Position numbers and translations under genes: made by a program
Part shown: positions 62,305-64,000 of the stretch, in pieces
Numbering within the stretch: the first letter of the stretch is position 1
Layout: every line of letters starts with the position of its first letter
NCBI RefSeq assembly: GCF_023283985.1
Contig: NZ_JAKIKU010000001.1
Location: 620,001-684,000 of the forward strand
DNA from: Shewanella electrodiphila
GTDB taxonomy: Bacteria; Pseudomonadota; Gammaproteobacteria; Enterobacterales; Shewanellaceae
Direction: 5' to 3'
DNA: 64,000 nucleotides
The notes under the pieces: model-generated
The model's database searches: none
The model's input: the letters and a program-made list of their open reading frames with translations, nothing else
What the model was told of the DNA's origin: nothing

Positions 62305-63291
62305 ATGAAACTTGCAAGTTATAACAACGGTCGCCGCGATGGCCAGCTGATGTTGGTTAGCAAAGATTTAACTAAAACCGTTGCAGTACCTGCTATTGCG
62401 AAAACAATGCAACAATTACTTGATGCATGGGATTTACTGAATCCTCAGCTACAAGAGCTGTATGAAGCGTTGAATGCGGGTCAAATGGATAATGCAGTGG
62501 ATTTTGACGAAGCACGTTGTTTATCGCCTTTACCACGCGCATACCAATGGGCTGATGGCAGTGCTTATGTAAACCATGTGGAATTAGTGCGTAAAGCCCG
62601 TGGCGCTGAAATGCCAGAAACATTCTGGACTGACCCACTGGTTTATCAAGGTGGTTCTGATTGCTTTATTGGCCCTAAAGCTGATATTGAAATGGCCAGT
62701 GAAGAATACGGTATTGATTTTGAATCTGAAATAGCAGTGATCACTGATGATGTAAAAATGGGCGTTGGCGCTGAAAATGCACAGCAACACATAAAATTAT
62801 TGATGCTGGTTAATGACGTTTCACTGCGTAACCTTATTCCAGGTGAACTCGCTAAAGGGTTTGGTTTTTTCCAATCTAAGCCATCAAGCGCATTTTCGCC
62901 AGTGGCGATTACCCCTGATGAATTAGGTGAAAAATGGCAAGACAGTAAAGTCCATTTACCACTCGTTACCCATCTAAATGGTGAGCTGTTTGGTCGTCCA
63001 AATGCTGGTGTTGATATGACATTTGATTTCAGTCAATTAGTGGCTCATGTTGCTAAGACTCGCCCACTATGTGCTGGCGCTGTGATTGGTTCAGGCACAA
63101 TTTCTAATTATGATCGTAGTGCTGGTTCAAGCTGCTTGGCTGAAAAACGCATGTTAGAAATCATTGCTGATGGCAAACCTAGCACACCATTTATGCGTTT
63201 TGGTGATACAGTGCGCATCGAAATGTTCGATGACAATGACAGCAGCATATTCGGTTCGATTGATCAGAAAGTTGTTGAATATAAAGGCTAG
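62305..63291 (+). CDS. Fumarylacetoacetate hydrolase family protein
   Basis: This 328-aa protein has the FAH fold. LSPLPRAYQWADGSAYVNHVELVRKARGAEMP (about 73-104) is followed by DIEMASEEYGIDFESEIAVI with the acidic metal ligands (about 131-150). NDVSLRNLIPGELAKGFGFFQSKPSSAFSPVAITPDEL and GSGTISNYDRSAGSSCLAEKRMLEII complete it. It probably splits fumarylacetoacetate into fumarate and acetoacetate, the last step of tyrosine catabolism. This is supported by maiA 126 bp downstream. AGGAG precedes the ATG. The homogentisate steps (hpd, hmgA) are not in the window. Confidence 0.92.
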   Translation: MKLASYNNGRRDGQLMLVSKDLTKTVAVPAIAKTMQQLLDAWDLLNPQLQELYEALNAGQMDNAVDFDEARCLSPLPRAYQWADGSAYVNHVELVRKARGAEMPETFWTDPLVYQGGSDCFIGPKADIEMASEEYGIDFESEIAVITDDVKMGVGAENAQQHIKLLMLVNDVSLRNLIPGELAKGFGFFQSKPSSAFSPVAITPDELGEKWQDSKVHLPLVTHLNGELFGRPNAGVDMTFDFSQLVAHVAKTRPLCAGAVIGSGTISNYDRSAGSSCLAEKRMLEIIADGKPSTPFMRFGDTVRIEMFDDNDSSIFGSIDQKVVEYKG

Positions 63292-63329
63292 TACCTTTAG
63301 TTGTATATCATTAAGATAAGATATTTACC

Positions 63330-63360
63330 AAAAAGCAATAGCGATTCGTTATTGCTTTTT
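63330..63360 (+). terminator. Terminator between the FAH-family gene and maiA
   Basis: AAAAAGCAATA/TATTGCTTTTT, an 11-bp stem with a 9-nt loop ending in a T-run. As it lies upstream of maiA, that gene may have its own promoter or depend on readthrough. Confidence 0.8.
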
Positions 63361-63417
63361 TAATATGAGTGATATTTTGCGTAGATATAATGTCGGCAAA
63401 AGTAATAAGGAAAGACG

Positions 63418-64000
63418 ATGAAGCTTTATGGATATTGGCGCTCAAGCGCAGCCTACCGAGTTAGAATTGCACTTAATTTAAAACAACTAACCGCTGAGCA
63501 TGTTTCAGTCCATTTAGTTAACAATGGTGGGGAGCAACATACTGCATCTTTCGAACGTTTGAACCCACAGAACTTGGTACCGGCTTTAATTGATATTGGC
63601 GAACATGGTGATTTTTGCATTACACAATCTATGGCGATTATTGAATACTTAGATGAAAGTTACCCGCAATCTCCACTATTGCCTGAACGTCACCAAGAAA
63701 GAGCAATTGTACGCGCGATGGCGCAAACATTAGCCTGCGAAATTCATCCGCTGGATAACTTAAGGGTGTTGAAATATTTAGTTAATGACATGAATGTCAC
63801 CGAAGAAAATAAAATGGTGTGGTATCACCATTGGATCCACCTCGGTTTTAAAGCACTAGAAGCACAATTAGATAAACATGCAGGGCAATTCTGTTTTGGC
63901 GATTCGGTCACAATGGCAGACTTATGCTTAATACCACAAGTGTATAACGCCAGACGTTTTAACGTCGATATGGCAGCATATCCCAATATTTTACGTATTG
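63418..64000 (+). CDS. maiA: Maleylacetoacetate isomerase, 3' end outside window
   Basis: The frame is open from ATG 63418 (AAGGAAAG upstream) to the edge, 194 codons of about 215 expected. It starts MKLYGYWRSSAAYRVRIALN, with the SSxxxRVRIAL glutathione-binding motif of zeta-class GSTs. It continues NPQNLVPALIDIG, TQSMAIIEYLDE, and the C-terminal-domain segment FCFGDSVTMADLCLIPQVYNARRF. It isomerises maleylacetoacetate to fumarylacetoacetate, feeding the enzyme encoded upstream. Confidence 0.95.
   Translation, partial: MKLYGYWRSSAAYRVRIALNLKQLTAEHVSVHLVNNGGEQHTASFERLNPQNLVPALIDIGEHGDFCITQSMAIIEYLDESYPQSPLLPERHQERAIVRAMAQTLACEIHPLDNLRVLKYLVNDMNVTEENKMVWYHHWIHLGFKALEAQLDKHAGQFCFGDSVTMADLCLIPQVYNARRFNVDMAAYPNILRI

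Noticed and set aside
1..64000. tRNA, rRNA, complete insertion sequences, prophage or plasmid genes
   Set aside because: I found no cloverleaf-like clusters, ribosomal RNA words, transposase or integrase genes in the window.

Overview
The window is AT-rich gammaproteobacterial chromosomal DNA that most resembles a marine Shewanella or close Alteromonadales relative. The reasons are the phhA-phhB-tyrR trio, a DUF2982 gene, a mak-type fructokinase, a lone napF, and a beta-glucan utilisation block with a large TonB-dependent receptor but no SusD. The genus is inferred from gene content, not from a database match.

Region 1 (1-27.2 kb) is built around an exopolysaccharide or capsule locus and its regulators. 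Two minus-strand blocks encode the machinery: STAS protein, Wza-like exporter, Wzz-like chain-length protein and Wzy/ligase-like protein (10.2-5.7 kb), then Wzx-like flippase, GT2 glycosyltransferase and a sugar-transferase/WecG-type fusion cut by the window edge (3.3-0 kb). Three unrelated plus-strand genes (3.6-5.5 kb) lie between them. Farther right are an RsbW-like kinase, a receiver-PP2C phosphatase, a 1197-aa hybrid histidine kinase, a sigma-54-dependent response regulator and a Wzi-like outer-membrane protein. This set parallels the syp symbiosis-polysaccharide locus of Vibrio fischeri. Four minus-strand transcription units (starts 633, 3263, 10200, 19599) each carry a GG-N10-GC sigma-54-type promoter and a TTGCA-N3-TGCAA-type site that starts 84-86 bp upstream of it. 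This looks like one regulon of the response regulator at 23440-24984. An accessory segment (10.3-17.8 kb) sits between the biosynthetic genes and the regulators. It holds oxidoreductases, a GST, AraC- and TetR-family regulators, a broken LysR gene and several copies of an interspersed repeat.

Region 2 (27.4-29.3 kb) holds small or housekeeping genes: a zinc-ribbon-like protein, a LysE exporter and a DTW-domain protein.

Region 3 (29.4-54.8 kb) is a beta-glucan (laminarin-type) utilisation region. It encodes a secreted GH16 endo-glucanase, an ExoP-like GH3 lipoprotein, a second GH3 with a PA14 insert, an intracellular-type GH1, a GPH-family and a FucP/GluP-family sugar transporter, a LacI-family regulator, a 999-aa TonB-dependent receptor, CysQ and a ROK fructokinase. 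Embedded in it is a six-gene operon (38042 to 29433) with two flavin-halogenase-like proteins, SapC, a JmjC/cupin_8 protein, a DUF6445 protein with a visible HxD...H...R oxygenase signature, and the PA14-GH3. LacI-type palindromes with a GCGCTT(A/T)CA core lie at the receptor, at the GH1/GluP divergent promoter and inside the start of the PA14-GH3 gene. They suggest common control by the LacI protein.

Region 4 (55-64 kb) is conserved chromosome: ElyC/SanA-like protein, DUF2982 protein, bactofilin, NapF, GalE, and a phenylalanine/tyrosine catabolism block (phhA, phhB, tyrR, a fumarylacetoacetase-family gene, maiA) with TyrR-box-like sites before phhA, tyrR and the fumarylacetoacetase gene.
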